A DNA stretch of 64,000 nucleotides from Roseovarius sp. M141 (GTDB lineage Bacteria; Pseudomonadota; Alphaproteobacteria; Rhodobacterales; Rhodobacteraceae): positions 992,001 through 1,056,000 of the forward strand of contig NZ_VCNH01000008.1 of assembly GCF_024355225.1 (NCBI RefSeq), written 5' to 3'. Both the position numbers and the translations under genes were made by a program. Under the pieces are notes generated by a model. The model was not told the origin of the DNA. It did no database searches and was given only the letters and a program-made list of their open reading frames with translations. Positions 52,021 to 61,058 of this stretch are shown in pieces; position 1 is the first letter of the stretch, and the number at the start of each line of letters is the position of its first letter.

Positions 52021-54212
52021 CTCCAGAACCTCCCCCAGGTATTGGCCAGTGACAACGCATCTGTTTCCTTGATCAGATCATAAATACGACCGTCGACATC
52101 CAGTCGCGCGCCGCCATCGCGTGACAGGGACTGCAGGGTCGTCTTCGACGTCTGTATCGTCGGCGTGCCCACACCCCAGGCAAAGGGAACCTCGATCCGG
52201 ATACCCTTATCGAAGGATCCTTCGCCGAAGGTGGCCGAACTTACATCGGTCTTGGTGACGTAGGCGCCTATGCTCCAGCCATTGGCAAAAACACGGTCTA
52301 CCGCCAAGGTCGCCCCAAAGTCGCCGGCCAGATACCAGCCAACGTCCAATTGCCCGTGAAAGCCGTAGCCAACATCGTAATAGGCCGATGCGTGGCCGTT
52401 CCATTCGGGGATGACGCCACCCGTCGTATTGCGTGTGCGCAGACCCAATCGTTGGTCGAACTCGCGCGGCTGGACATAATTCAGTTCGGCCCCAAGGCCG
52501 AGGCGGCTGTCGACCGGCTTCCATAGGATCTCGGCCGAAGCGCCGGCATACATCCGTTCGATATAGCCAACCGTGAAGCGGCTGTAGAAATCCTTGGCCG
52601 GGCGCCCGTATTTCGACAGGGTCAGGTAGTCAATCGTCGGCGTGTTGGTCTGCGAATAGAACGCCACGTTCGAGCGGACCCGCGGCAGGCCCGACGTACC
52701 GGGCAGAGGCACGTCGTCCAAGTCGCCCAAGAGCTTTTGCGAGATCGAGCCGGATGCGACCCAGCCGGGCGCAAAGTGATATTTTGCACGCGCCTGAATA
52801 CCCGCGTTGGCGCGCACGGGGTTGTCAGGATCAAACACGCTGAGGCGCAGGAAGGGGCCGATGGCGTATTCAAATCGCGGATAGGCATCTTCAGCCAGGG
52901 TGATGCCGTCCGAATAGCGCAGCCCGTCGGCGATGTCGGTGCGCGCCAGCATGTCAACGGCGGGCGCATTCTCCAGCTGCTCCAGATCGGAGCGGTTAAA
53001 CGTAACCGAGCCGGCTGGCTGCCCCTGCACCATTTGCGTGATCGTGAACACCTCGACCGAGGCGGGCAGGCTGCGTGTCATCGCCCGCGCCGTGCGGCCC
53101 AAAGCCTCTGGGCGCTGGCCATAGCGGTGGTTGCGAATCTGCACATTGGCGCGGGTGGCATCCATATCCATGCCGTGTAGCGCGATACCCTCGCGTTCCA
53201 GCAGTGATGCCAGGGTTGCTCGCGCGCCGCTCTGGCGGGTGCTGTCGGTGGTCCAGCCCAGATCGGCCGCAGAGCCGGGCGCGCGCGGCGCGACAGGCAA
53301 CGGCGCGCCCTCGGCTCCGCCCTTGATCGCGGGGCTGCGCGGGTTCAGAGATACCGTTACCGATGCGCCCACCTCATCGCCATAAAGCGAATAGGCGCTA
53401 AAACTCAGCGCGTCGCTGACGGTGTAGCTGGCCTTGAAGTTAAATGATGACTTGCGATTGATGTTGCCGTCGCGCTGTTCACGGTCATAGCCGTCGGACG
53501 AATACTCAACCCCAAAGCTGAGCTTGTCAGTGGCCGCATAGGACAGGCCGGCAAAGGCTGCGACATCGCCGCGGAACCAGCGGTCATAAGTTGGGATTCC
53601 GCCCTCACCCAGCAGGGTCTTGGGCCGGGTGCCGGTGCGACCAAAGCTGTTGTGGCTGCCGAACCGGCCCCAGCCGATACCGCCCGTCACCCGCAGCCGC
53701 GAGTTGAAGGTCTTGGTCGCGACCAGATATTCGCCGCCATAGAGGCCGGTGCCGATGAAATCCTGCAGGCCGATGGCAATAGCCGGGACATAGCGCCCTT
53801 CGTTTACCAGGCGATAGCGCAGGTCGAAGGAGCGATCGTAGAGCGTGTTGAAAGTCGGCCGCCCCCGATCGGGCATGATGCCACCGATGCCCGAATAGCG
53901 AAAACTGGCAGAAAGGCGCGGCAGCACCTGAAAGGTCAGCGTCGTGCGCGTCGTCGAACTGTTACCTGCCCCGTAGAACGACACCGTCGTCGACAATTGC
54001 GCATCGGGGGCCATTTCGGCGGTCGGCATGTCGATCAGACCGCCGGGCGTGCCGTAGATGTTGGTTTGCGTTGTGATCTGATTGCCTGCTGGACGGTCCG
54101 GAGCAAGGCTCGAGTTCAGTTCTTCCGCGGTTAGAGCTTGGGCCGCGAGGCTCGCGGGGCTCAGCATGAAGGTTGCCACCAAGGTGGCAGCAATGGGCTG
54201 TTTGCAGATCAC
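52017..54212 (-). CDS. yjbH: YjbH-family outer-membrane exopolysaccharide protein
   Basis: A 731-residue outer-membrane protein. A GTG start 8 bp after GAGGGA gives a clear signal peptide (ICKQPIAATLVATFMLSPAS, cleavage near LAAQA); the upstream ATG-like codon would add an unlikely 38-residue lead. The mature part has repeated amphipathic beta-strands (TNIYGTPGGLIDMPTAEMAP, RLSASFRYSGIGG, YAGASAEILWKPVDSRLGLG) as in YjbH, a presumed polysaccharide-secretion barrel. Coupled to yjbF. No glycosyltransferase or polymerase genes are near, so polymer synthesis must be encoded elsewhere. Confidence 0.88.
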   Translation of the reverse strand: MICKQPIAATLVATFMLSPASLAAQALTAEELNSSLAPDRPAGNQITTQTNIYGTPGGLIDMPTAEMAPDAQLSTTVSFYGAGNSSTTRTTLTFQVLPRLSASFRYSGIGGIMPDRGRPTFNTLYDRSFDLRYRLVNEGRYVPAIAIGLQDFIGTGLYGGEYLVATKTFNSRLRVTGGIGWGRFGSHNSFGRTGTRPKTLLGEGGIPTYDRWFRGDVAAFAGLSYAATDKLSFGVEYSSDGYDREQRDGNINRKSSFNFKASYTVSDALSFSAYSLYGDEVGASVTVSLNPRSPAIKGGAEGAPLPVAPRAPGSAADLGWTTDSTRQSGARATLASLLEREGIALHGMDMDATRANVQIRNHRYGQRPEALGRTARAMTRSLPASVEVFTITQMVQGQPAGSVTFNRSDLEQLENAPAVDMLARTDIADGLRYSDGITLAEDAYPRFEYAIGPFLRLSVFDPDNPVRANAGIQARAKYHFAPGWVASGSISQKLLGDLDDVPLPGTSGLPRVRSNVAFYSQTNTPTIDYLTLSKYGRPAKDFYSRFTVGYIERMYAGASAEILWKPVDSRLGLGAELNYVQPREFDQRLGLRTRNTTGGVIPEWNGHASAYYDVGYGFHGQLDVGWYLAGDFGATLAVDRVFANGWSIGAYVTKTDVSSATFGEGSFDKGIRIEVPFAWGVGTPTIQTSKTTLQSLSRDGGARLDVDGRIYDLIKETDALSLANTWGRFWR

Positions 54213-54329
54213 GGGCGTCCCTCGGCAGCGTAGAATTTTCCGCACAATAGGGATGGCTCTGCTGGAACAACAGGGCAATTGGCCGAGTACAGCGTTATTT
54301 CGCAGGATTGTGGCCGCTACGCACACGCA

Positions 54330-55862
54330 TTATCCCAAATGGGCCAGCGCCGTTGCCAGTGCGGCCCCCGCTGCCAGCCCGCCGATGCCCCATGTCGCCA
54401 GATCGCGGCGCCTGCGCCGTCGAGGTTCGGGCGGGGGGCTGGACTGGCGCATCAGCGCAGCTTCGACCAACTGCGGCATGCGCGGGCCGAACCGGGCGAG
54501 TACCATCAGCGTCTTGCCCATGCTCTGGGCCATGGCACGCGGACCCAGGCTTTGGCGGATGTAATCCTCGACCACGGGCTTTGCGACCTGCCAGATGTTG
54601 ATCTGCGGGTTCAGCGACCGCGCCACGCCCTCGACCACCACCATCGTGCGTTGCAGCAAGATCAGCTCGGTCCGTGTTTCCATGCCGAAACGTTCTGTGA
54701 CTTCAAACAGATAGCTCAGCAGGCTGCCCATGCTGATGCGGCTGGCATCCATGCCGAAAATCGGTTCGCCCACCGCGCGCAGGGCGCGGGCGAATTCATC
54801 GACGTCGCGGTCGGCAGGCACGTACCCGGCCTCGAAATGCACTTCTGCGACACGGTGGTAATCGCGTTTGATAAAGCCATAGAGGATCTCGGCATAGACC
54901 CGGCGGGTGTATTCGTCGATATGGCCCATGATGCCGAAATCATAAGCGATGATGTTGCCGTTTGGCGCGACCTTCAGGTTGCCCTGATGCATGTCGGCGT
55001 GAAAATACCCATCGCGCAGCGCATGGCTGAGGAACAGTTGCAGCACCCGGTCGCCCAGCACCGTGCGGTCATGACCGGCCGCATCGATTGCGTCATTGTC
55101 GCCCAGCGGCACGCCGTCCGCCCATTCCATCGTCATCACGCGGCGGCTGCACAGGTCCCATTTCATGCCGGGCAGCTGAAAACCCTTGTCGTCCTTGGTG
55201 TTGGCCGCAAATTCCGAGGCCGAGGAGGCCTCGAGCCGCAGGTCCAATTCGCCCATGACGACGCCTTCGAAATGGGCGATGATGTCGGTCGGGCGCAGGC
55301 GCCGGGACGAGGGCGAGAGGAATTCAATCACGTTGGCGGCAAAGTAGAAGGCGTCGATATCCACGCGAAACGCGCGCTCGATACCGGGGCGCAGGACTTT
55401 GATCGCCACCGCTTCGCCCGTGTCCCTCAGCCGCGCCTTGTGGACCTGCGCGATGGAGGCGGCGGCGACGGGCGGGCTGAAATCATCGTAGATCGCCTCG
55501 ACCGGCAGGCCCAGTTCGGACTCGATGCTGGCCTTGGCGGTTTCGGTCGGGAAGGGGGGCAGCTTGTCCTGCAGCACGCGCATCTGCGCGGCCAGATCGT
55601 TGCCCACAAGGTCGGGTCGGGTCGACAGGATCTGCCCGAACTTGATGTAGGCCGGCCCCAATGCCGTCAGCGCACGCGGCGCGGGCGGCACGGATGGATC
55701 GCCTTCGACGCCCAGCCATTTGAACGGCCACGCGATCAGACGCAAGGTGGTGCGCACAAGCGGCGGCGCATCCATCGCGTCCATCACGACGCTCATGGCG
55801 CCTGTGCGTTCCAACGTGGCGCCGGTTCGAATCAGGCGGATGATATTGTGCGGACCGCGCAT
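54330..55862 (-). CDS. ubiB: Ubiquinone biosynthesis kinase-like protein UbiB
   Basis: A 510-residue UbiB/COQ8-type atypical kinase. The KxGQ motif is ALGPAYIKFGQILSTRP near residues 67-83, with an alanine-rich nucleotide loop VAAASIAQVHKA at about 131-142 and a DFGIMG metal site near 314. A C-terminal hydrophobic helix (about 485-508) anchors it in the membrane. It supports ubiquinone synthesis. It follows ubiE by three bases on the same strand. Confidence 0.95.
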   Translation of the reverse strand: MRGPHNIIRLIRTGATLERTGAMSVVMDAMDAPPLVRTTLRLIAWPFKWLGVEGDPSVPPAPRALTALGPAYIKFGQILSTRPDLVGNDLAAQMRVLQDKLPPFPTETAKASIESELGLPVEAIYDDFSPPVAAASIAQVHKARLRDTGEAVAIKVLRPGIERAFRVDIDAFYFAANVIEFLSPSSRRLRPTDIIAHFEGVVMGELDLRLEASSASEFAANTKDDKGFQLPGMKWDLCSRRVMTMEWADGVPLGDNDAIDAAGHDRTVLGDRVLQLFLSHALRDGYFHADMHQGNLKVAPNGNIIAYDFGIMGHIDEYTRRVYAEILYGFIKRDYHRVAEVHFEAGYVPADRDVDEFARALRAVGEPIFGMDASRISMGSLLSYLFEVTERFGMETRTELILLQRTMVVVEGVARSLNPQINIWQVAKPVVEDYIRQSLGPRAMAQSMGKTLMVLARFGPRMPQLVEAALMRQSSPPPEPRRRRRRDLATWGIGGLAAGAALATALAHLG

Positions 55863-55865
55863 TTC

Positions 55866-56609
55866 CTACAGCTTCCAGCCGGAATGAAGGCAGGCAATAC
55901 CCAGGCTCAGGTTGCGATACTTGGCATTGCCGAAACCGGCCTGTTTCACCATGCTCAGAAACGTATCTTGATCTGGAAATTTACGAATGGATTCGACAAG
56001 GTATTGATAGCTGTCGTGGTCCCCCGCAATCGCTTGGCCCATGCGTGGAATGATGTTGAAGCTGTAGAGGTCATACGCCTTTTGCATCATATCATTCGGG
56101 ATCTGGCTGAATTCCAGCACCATCAGCCGCCCACCGGGACGCAGCACGCGATAGGCCTCGTTCAGCGCCTCTTGGGGGCGTGTCACGTTCCGGATGCCAA
56201 AGCTGATCGTGTAAACGTCGAATGCATTGTCGTCGAAGGGCAGGGCCATCGCGTCGCCCACGATCCAGTCGAGGCTGTCTGCCATTGCCTCGGCCTCGGC
56301 GCGTTTGCGGCCCTCGATCAGCATCGGTTCGGTCAGGTCCAGCACCGCGGCATGGCCACTGCCGGCGCGCTTCAGAAACCGGAATGCAACGTCGCCGGTG
56401 CCGCCGGCAACGTCCAGCAGGCGCTGGCCGGGGCGCGGCGCCAGCCAATCCATCATCGCGTCCTTCCAGGCGCGGTGAATCCCGAGGCTCATCACGTCGT
56501 TCATCACGTCATACTTGCTTGCGACCGAACCAAAGACGCCGCGCACGCGGCCCGCCTTTTCGTCCTCGGGGATGTCCTGAAATCCGAAATGGGTGGTTTT
56601 CTCGTTCAT
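55866..56609 (-). CDS. ubiE: Ubiquinone/menaquinone methyltransferase UbiE
   Basis: A 247-residue SAM-dependent C-methyltransferase. The SAM motif is [16 protein letters not shown] (about 64-79), followed by [15 protein letters not shown] and [20 protein letters not shown], then [15 protein letters not shown]. The opening [20 protein letters not shown] then [12 protein letters not shown] is typical of UbiE/Coq5. It forms an operon with ubiB and is divergent from mutM. Confidence 0.96.
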   Translation of the reverse strand: MNEKTTHFGFQDIPEDEKAGRVRGVFGSVASKYDVMNDVMSLGIHRAWKDAMMDWLAPRPGQRLLDVAGGTGDVAFRFLKRAGSGHAAVLDLTEPMLIEGRKRAEAEAMADSLDWIVGDAMALPFDDNAFDVYTISFGIRNVTRPQEALNEAYRVLRPGGRLMVLEFSQIPNDMMQKAYDLYSFNIIPRMGQAIAGDHDSYQYLVESIRKFPDQDTFLSMVKQAGFGNAKYRNLSLGIACLHSGWKL

Positions 56610-56696
56610 CGCTCTTGCCTTGCGCCTGTTCTGGGCCTTGTTATAGGGCGCAGCCGCGCAGACACAATGCGGCGCGGTATCCGAAAGGCGCCCACA

Positions 56697-57547
56697 TGCC
56701 GGAATTGCCCGAGGTCGAGACAGTTCGCCGCGGCCTCGCCCCCGTGATGGAGGGGGTCGTCATCTCGCAGGCCGATGTGAACCGGCCCAACCTGCGCTGG
56801 CCTTTTCCGCCCGATATGGCGGCGCGGCTGACCGGGCAGAGGGTGCTGGGCCTGCGGCGGCGATCAAAATACATTCTTGCTGATCTGGACACGGGCGAAA
56901 CGCTGCTGATTCACCTTGGCATGTCGGGGCGCATGTTGGTTTCCGGCGATCCGCTTGGTCAGTTCGTGCATGACCATCCCGCGCCGGAAAAACATGACCA
57001 TGTTGTGTTTCACATGGAAAATGGCGCCCGCATCACCTTCAACGACCCGCGCCGTTTTGGCGCGATGGATCTGTTTGCTACGACCGGAGCGGACGATCAT
57101 CCCCTGCTGTCAAAACTGGGGCCCGAGCCGCTGGGAAACGCCTTTGACGAGGCGCATCTGGTCTCTGCGCTGGCAGGGCGGAACACACCGATCAAATCGG
57201 TATTGCTGGATCAGCGCATCATCGCAGGCCTTGGGAATATCTATGTGTGTGAGGCGTTGTTTCGTGCCGGTATTTCGCCGCGCCGCAAGGCTGGACACAT
57301 TAGTGCGCGCCGCGGTGCCGCGTTGGTGCCGATCATCCGCGATGTACTGCGCGATGCAATCGAGGCGGGCGGATCGTCCTTGCGCGACTTTCGGCAAGCA
57401 GACGGAGAATTGGGGTATTTCCAGCACAGTTTCGACGTTTACGGGCGCGAGGGGCAGCCGTGCAGGCGCGACGGTTGCGACGGAACGGTCGGGCGTATCG
57501 TGCAGTCCGGCCGCTCCAGCTTCTACTGTGGTAAGTGCCAAAGATAG
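56697..57547 (+). CDS. mutM: Formamidopyrimidine-DNA glycosylase (Fpg)
   Basis: A 283-residue base-excision enzyme removing 8-oxoguanine. The catalytic proline and glutamate are P2 and E3 ([20 protein letters not shown]), the lysine sits in [33 protein letters not shown] holds the DNA-contact loop, and the C-terminal zinc finger reads CRRDGCDG ... CGKC. The ATG after GCGCCCAC fixes the required proline as residue 2; longer starts would be inactive. Confidence 0.96.
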
Positions 57548-57620
57548 CAATGAGAGGTTGAACCGCGCGGCTTCAGTGGTAAGACTGCCTGTCTGACAGG
57601 AACAAGCGAAAGCATATTTC

Positions 57621-58397
57621 ATGGCCTATGAGACGATCATCGTCGAAGTAGAAGACCACGTCGCCCAGATCACCCTGAACCGCCCCGACGCCCTGAATGC
57701 GCTGAACGAACAGCTGCTGGGCGAATTGGTCAGCGCACTCGGGGAGGCGCAGAAAAACGACAAGGTCCGCTGCATTATCCTGACCGGATCGGACAAGGCT
57801 TTCGCGGCGGGCGCTGACGTCAAGATGATGTCGGACAAGTCCTTTGTCGAAATGTTTACGGAAGATTTCTTTGGCTCGCAGCATGATGCGATCACCCGTA
57901 TCCGCAAACCGATCATCGCCGCCGTGTCCGGCTATGCGCTGGGCGGTGGCTGCGAATTGGCGATGATGTGTGATTTTATCATCGCGTCCGATACAGCCAA
58001 ATTCGGCCAACCTGAAATCAACCTTGGTATCATGGCGGGCCTTGGCGGATCGCAGCGCCTGACCCGCTTCATCGGAAAATCCAAGGCGATGGACATGAAC
58101 CTGACGGGCCGATTCATGGACGCCGACGAGGCCGAGCGTTCGGGGCTGGTCAGCCGTGTCGTGCCGGTCAAGAAGCTGAAGGAAGAGGCGCGCGGCGCCG
58201 CTGCCAAGATCGCCGAGAAATCGATGATTTCGGTTATGGCCGTCAAGGAGGCCGTGAACCGCAGCTATGAGACGACCCTGACCGAGGGTCTTTTGTTCGA
58301 GCGGCGCGTGTTCCACTCGTTGTTCGCGACCGAAGACCAGTCCGAAGGGATGGCGGCGTTCAAGGAAAAGCGTCAGGCGCAGTTCCGGGATAAATAG
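57621..58397 (+). CDS. Enoyl-CoA hydratase
   Basis: A 258-residue crotonase-fold enzyme that hydrates enoyl-CoA in fatty-acid or amino-acid breakdown. [18 protein letters not shown] near residues 19-36, [10 protein letters not shown] (oxyanion hole, about 61-70), [17 protein letters not shown] (catalytic Glu, about 104-120) and [19 protein letters not shown] are crotonase signatures. It sits between mutM and rpsT, a place it occupies in many Rhodobacterales. No other beta-oxidation gene is adjacent. Confidence 0.93.
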   Translation: MAYETIIVEVEDHVAQITLNRPDALNALNEQLLGELVSALGEAQKNDKVRCIILTGSDKAFAAGADVKMMSDKSFVEMFTEDFFGSQHDAITRIRKPIIAAVSGYALGGGCELAMMCDFIIASDTAKFGQPEINLGIMAGLGGSQRLTRFIGKSKAMDMNLTGRFMDADEAERSGLVSRVVPVKKLKEEARGAAAKIAEKSMISVMAVKEAVNRSYETTLTEGLLFERRVFHSLFATEDQSEGMAAFKEKRQAQFRDK

Positions 58398-58822
58398 GGC
58401 GGAACGGTCGGAGTTGGGGTATCGCAACGCACCGCGCCTGTCCGTCACGCAGATCTACACGGTAAAACAGGACGGCGACGTGGTTAATGTGGTCGCTTGC
58501 GTGATTCCCTGCATTTAACTTCCGTCCCAGACGAGCATCCGCGACTCGCCCAGCCTATAAATTGTGCTTGCAGACGTGTGCGGCACTATTTGTTGCGGGA
58601 TTTCGTGACGTGCCGGGGAATCAGGCGCAGTTTGGATGAGCGTGCACTGCGGGCGTGGCTTTATGCGGTTGCATTTTGCAATGTCTGGAAGTATTGACCG
58701 CCGTCATACATGCGCGTGATGCCCGCTCAGGCAAGAATCGTCTCCGGCCCTGTCCGAAGACCCGGACGGTGTCGTCACGCATGAAATTTTGTAAACGACA
58801 CCAGATCAAGGGTTAGATTCAT
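58398..58822. other. Gene-free stretch upstream of rpsT with several GANTC sites
   Basis: No gene was found. It should hold the rpsT promoter. GANTC (CcrM target) sites occur at 58,503 (GATTC), 58,543 (GACTC), 58,735 (GAATC) and 58,816 (GATTC), the last just before the rpsT start. Confidence 0.5.
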
Positions 58823-59086
58823 ATGGCAAATACGCCTCAGTCAAAGAAACGCGCACGTCAGAGCGAAACACGTCTGGCCGTGAACAAGGCGCGCCGCTCG
58901 CGCATCCGTACATACCTGCGCAAAGTCGAAGAGGCGATCGCCTCGGGTGACAAGGAGGCGGCCACCGCAGCCCTGCGCGCGGCCCAGCCCGAGCTGATGC
59001 GCGGCGTCACCAAAGGCGTGTTCCACAAGAACACCGTTGCGCGCAAGATGTCGCGCCTGTCCAGCCGGGTCAAAGCGATCGCTTGA
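58823..59086 (+). CDS. rpsT: 30S ribosomal protein S20
   Basis: An 87-residue basic helical protein: [40 protein letters not shown], ending [13 protein letters not shown], as in all S20 proteins. It binds 16S rRNA early in assembly. It precedes dnaA, as in most alphaproteobacteria, and is followed at once by TTAA boxes and a terminator. Confidence 0.97.
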   Translation: MANTPQSKKRARQSETRLAVNKARRSRIRTYLRKVEEAIASGDKEAATAALRAAQPELMRGVTKGVFHKNTVARKMSRLSSRVKAIA

Positions 59087-59088
59087 TC

Positions 59089-59113
59089 TTAACGCATTGT
59101 TAATATTTGTTAA
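59089..59113 (+). promoter_or_regulatory. Perfect CtrA-type box cluster between rpsT and dnaA
   Basis: TTAA-N7-TTAA-N6-TTAA: the first pair (TTAACGCATTGTTAA) is a full match to the CtrA consensus and a third TTAA follows. It begins three bases after the rpsT stop and partly overlaps the terminator stem. In Caulobacter CtrA silences the origin through such boxes. Function here is inferred. Confidence 0.5.
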
Positions 59114-59147
59114 AAGGGCGTCCAATATGTGGCGCCCTTTTGCTTTT
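59112..59147 (+). terminator. rpsT terminator
   Basis: AAAAGGGCG and CGCCCTTTT form a 9-bp stem around a 12-base loop, followed by GCTTTTC. It lies about 25 bp after the rpsT stop. Confidence 0.8.
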
Positions 59148-59559
59148 CAGTGGGTCGGACACGCTGAAAGATTCTTTTCACGCAAAATCAGAGTCAAGAC
59201 ATAAGATCGGTTGCCGCCGCTCAGGCCGAGTTGCTAACTTGAGCCTACGATTCACGCTTGGGGGGACAGGCTGATTCCGGTGGCGGGCCTTTGGGGGGGC
59301 CGCAGATCGGCGTCAATTCGGGAATATCCCGGCATGTCCAAATAAAGTATACCGACGATCGTTACGCATGGACCGGAATCCCGGTCGTGCGGGCGTATTA
59401 TGTCGTGCCTGACATCCGTCCTAAATGGACCGGAGGGCCTGCTGCGTCGTTGCAGCGGGGCGGGTAAGCTTTGTCTTCGGAGTGGGATCGTTTCGTGCGC
59501 CGGGCCACAGTTGGCCTCGCGTGTTCAAGTGAAACGTATGAGTTGCGGAACGGACAGGC
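59148..59559. promoter_or_regulatory. dnaA upstream region with five GANTC sites
   Basis: No gene is present. GANTC sites fall at 59,170 (GATTC), 59,191 (GAGTC), 59,249 (GATTC), 59,273 (GATTC) and 59,376 (GAATC): five in about 210 bp against roughly one expected in random sequence. It should hold the dnaA promoter. No clear cluster of TTATCCACA boxes was found, so it is not proven to be oriC. Confidence 0.5.
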
Positions 59560-60915
59560 ATGACACAGGATCAATGGGGTAGGCTTAAGCAGGATCTTCT
59601 CAAGTCGGTCGGCAAAAGCAATTTCAAGAGCTGGATCGAGCCGCTCGAGCTTTCTCACATGGATGAGGGAGTCGCGACCTTTGCCGTGCCGACCAGCTTT
59701 GTCGGCAACTATGTCTCGCAGAAATATGGCGATCAGATCCTCTATCATGTGCAGAGCGTCGCGCCCGAAATTCGCCGCGTGCATTTTCAGGTGCCGCACA
59801 ATCAGGCCGGCCGCCCCGCGCCCGCCCGCGCCGCTGCTGCGCCCGCCCCGCAGGCCGCCCGGCGCGACCCGATGATGCCCGCCGCGCCGCTGGACAAGCG
59901 GTTCAGCTTTGACACTTTCGTCGTCGGCAAGCCGAACGAGTTGGCCCATGCGGCGGCCAAGCGCGTGGCCAGCGGCGGTCCCGTTATGTTCAATCCGCTG
60001 TTTTTATATGGCGGTGTCGGTCTTGGTAAAACGCACCTGATGCACGCTATTGCGTGGGAACTGTCCCAGCGCCAGCCCGAGTTGAACGTCGTGTACCTGT
60101 CGGCCGAGCAGTTCATGTACCGTTTTGTGCAGGCCCTGCGCGAGCGTAAGATGATGGATTTCAAATCCATGTTCCGCGCGGTCGACGTGCTGATGGTCGA
60201 TGATGTGCAATTCATCGCCGGCAAAGAAAGCACGCAGGAGGAATTCTTTCATACGTTCAATGCTTTGGTAGACGGCGGCAAGCAGATCATCATCTCTGCC
60301 GACCGCGCCCCCGGCGAGATCGAGAATCTGGAAGAGCGGATCAAGTCGCGCCTGCAATGCGGCCTTGTCGTAGATTTGCATCCCACCAATTACGAGCTTC
60401 GCCTTGGTATCCTGCAATCCAAGGTCGAATATTACCGCACGCAATACCCCGGTCTGACGCTGGCCGATGGCGTGCTGGAATTTCTGGCCATGCGCATCAC
60501 GAAAAACGTCCGCGTTCTGGAAGGCGCGCTGACCCGTCTCTTTGCGTTCGCGTCGCTGGTCGGACATGAAATCACGCTGGAGTTGACTCAGGATTGCCTG
60601 GCCGATGTGCTGCGCAGCAGCGAGCGGCAGGTGACCATCGAGGAAATTCAGCGTCAGGTATCGGACCACTTCAACATCCGTCTCAGCGATCTGATCGGAC
60701 CCAAGCGTGTGCGTATCTTTGCCCGCCCGCGCCAGGTGGCAATGTATCTGGCCAAGCAGATGACATCGCGCAGCCTGCCTGAAATCGGACGCCGCTTTGG
60801 CGGGCGCGATCACACCACGGTCATGCACGGCGTGCGCCGTATTGATGAGTTGCGCGTGACCGACAGCCAGATCGCCGAGGATCTGGAACTGCTGCGCCGC
60901 ACACTGGAGGCGTGA
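59560..60915 (+). CDS. dnaA: Replication initiator DnaA
   Basis: A 451-residue AAA+ initiator that binds DnaA boxes and opens the origin. The N-terminal helicase-interaction domain spans about 1-85, an Ala/Pro linker about 86-110, Walker A is GGVGLGKTHLMHAI near residues 151-164, Walker B is DVLMVDDVQFIAGKESTQEE, and the C-terminal DNA-binding helix carries IGRRFGGRDHTTVMHGVRRI. The ATG is preceded by GCGGAACGGACAGG. dnaN follows about 140 bp later. Confidence 0.97.
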   Translation: MTQDQWGRLKQDLLKSVGKSNFKSWIEPLELSHMDEGVATFAVPTSFVGNYVSQKYGDQILYHVQSVAPEIRRVHFQVPHNQAGRPAPARAAAAPAPQAARRDPMMPAAPLDKRFSFDTFVVGKPNELAHAAAKRVASGGPVMFNPLFLYGGVGLGKTHLMHAIAWELSQRQPELNVVYLSAEQFMYRFVQALRERKMMDFKSMFRAVDVLMVDDVQFIAGKESTQEEFFHTFNALVDGGKQIIISADRAPGEIENLEERIKSRLQCGLVVDLHPTNYELRLGILQSKVEYYRTQYPGLTLADGVLEFLAMRITKNVRVLEGALTRLFAFASLVGHEITLELTQDCLADVLRSSERQVTIEEIQRQVSDHFNIRLSDLIGPKRVRIFARPRQVAMYLAKQMTSRSLPEIGRRFGGRDHTTVMHGVRRIDELRVTDSQIAEDLELLRRTLEA

Positions 60916-60918
60916 GCC

Positions 60919-60946
60919 GCGCCGCCCCTTTACGGGCGGGCGGCGC
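60919..60946 (+). other. GC-rich stem-loop between dnaA and dnaN
   Basis: GCGCCGCCC and GGGCGGCGC form a 9-bp stem around a 10-base loop two bases after the dnaA stop. No T-tract follows, so it could be a weak terminator, attenuator or mRNA-stability element. Confidence 0.45.
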
Positions 60947-60959
60947 TTGACGATATGTG

Positions 60960-60968
60960 TTTTCCACA
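60960..60968 (+). promoter_or_regulatory. DnaA-box-like nonamer upstream of dnaN
   Basis: TTTTCCACA, one mismatch to the DnaA box TTATCCACA, within a small inverted repeat ATGTG-TTTTC-CACAT. A single site near dnaN could allow DnaA feedback; it does not make an origin. Confidence 0.4.
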
Positions 60969-61058
60969 TAAAAAGTGCATTAACCGCTTGCGCCGCAAGG
61001 CGGTGTTGATACCGTGCCAGTCCCGGCGCGGCGTCGGTATCTTTCAGGGAGGATGGGC

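Noticed and set aside
54279..56747. 822-codon plus-strand frame opposite ubiB and ubiE
   Set aside because: Shadow of two clear genes; His/Gln/Arg-rich text typical of antisense GC-rich frames.
58497..58697. 66-codon frame before rpsT
   Set aside because: No ribosome-binding site and composition unlike a protein; lies in the rpsT promoter region.
59148..59559. Possible replication origin before dnaA
   Set aside because: Only CcrM- and CtrA-type sites were seen; no cluster of DnaA boxes or AT-rich unwinding repeats, so oriC is not claimed.
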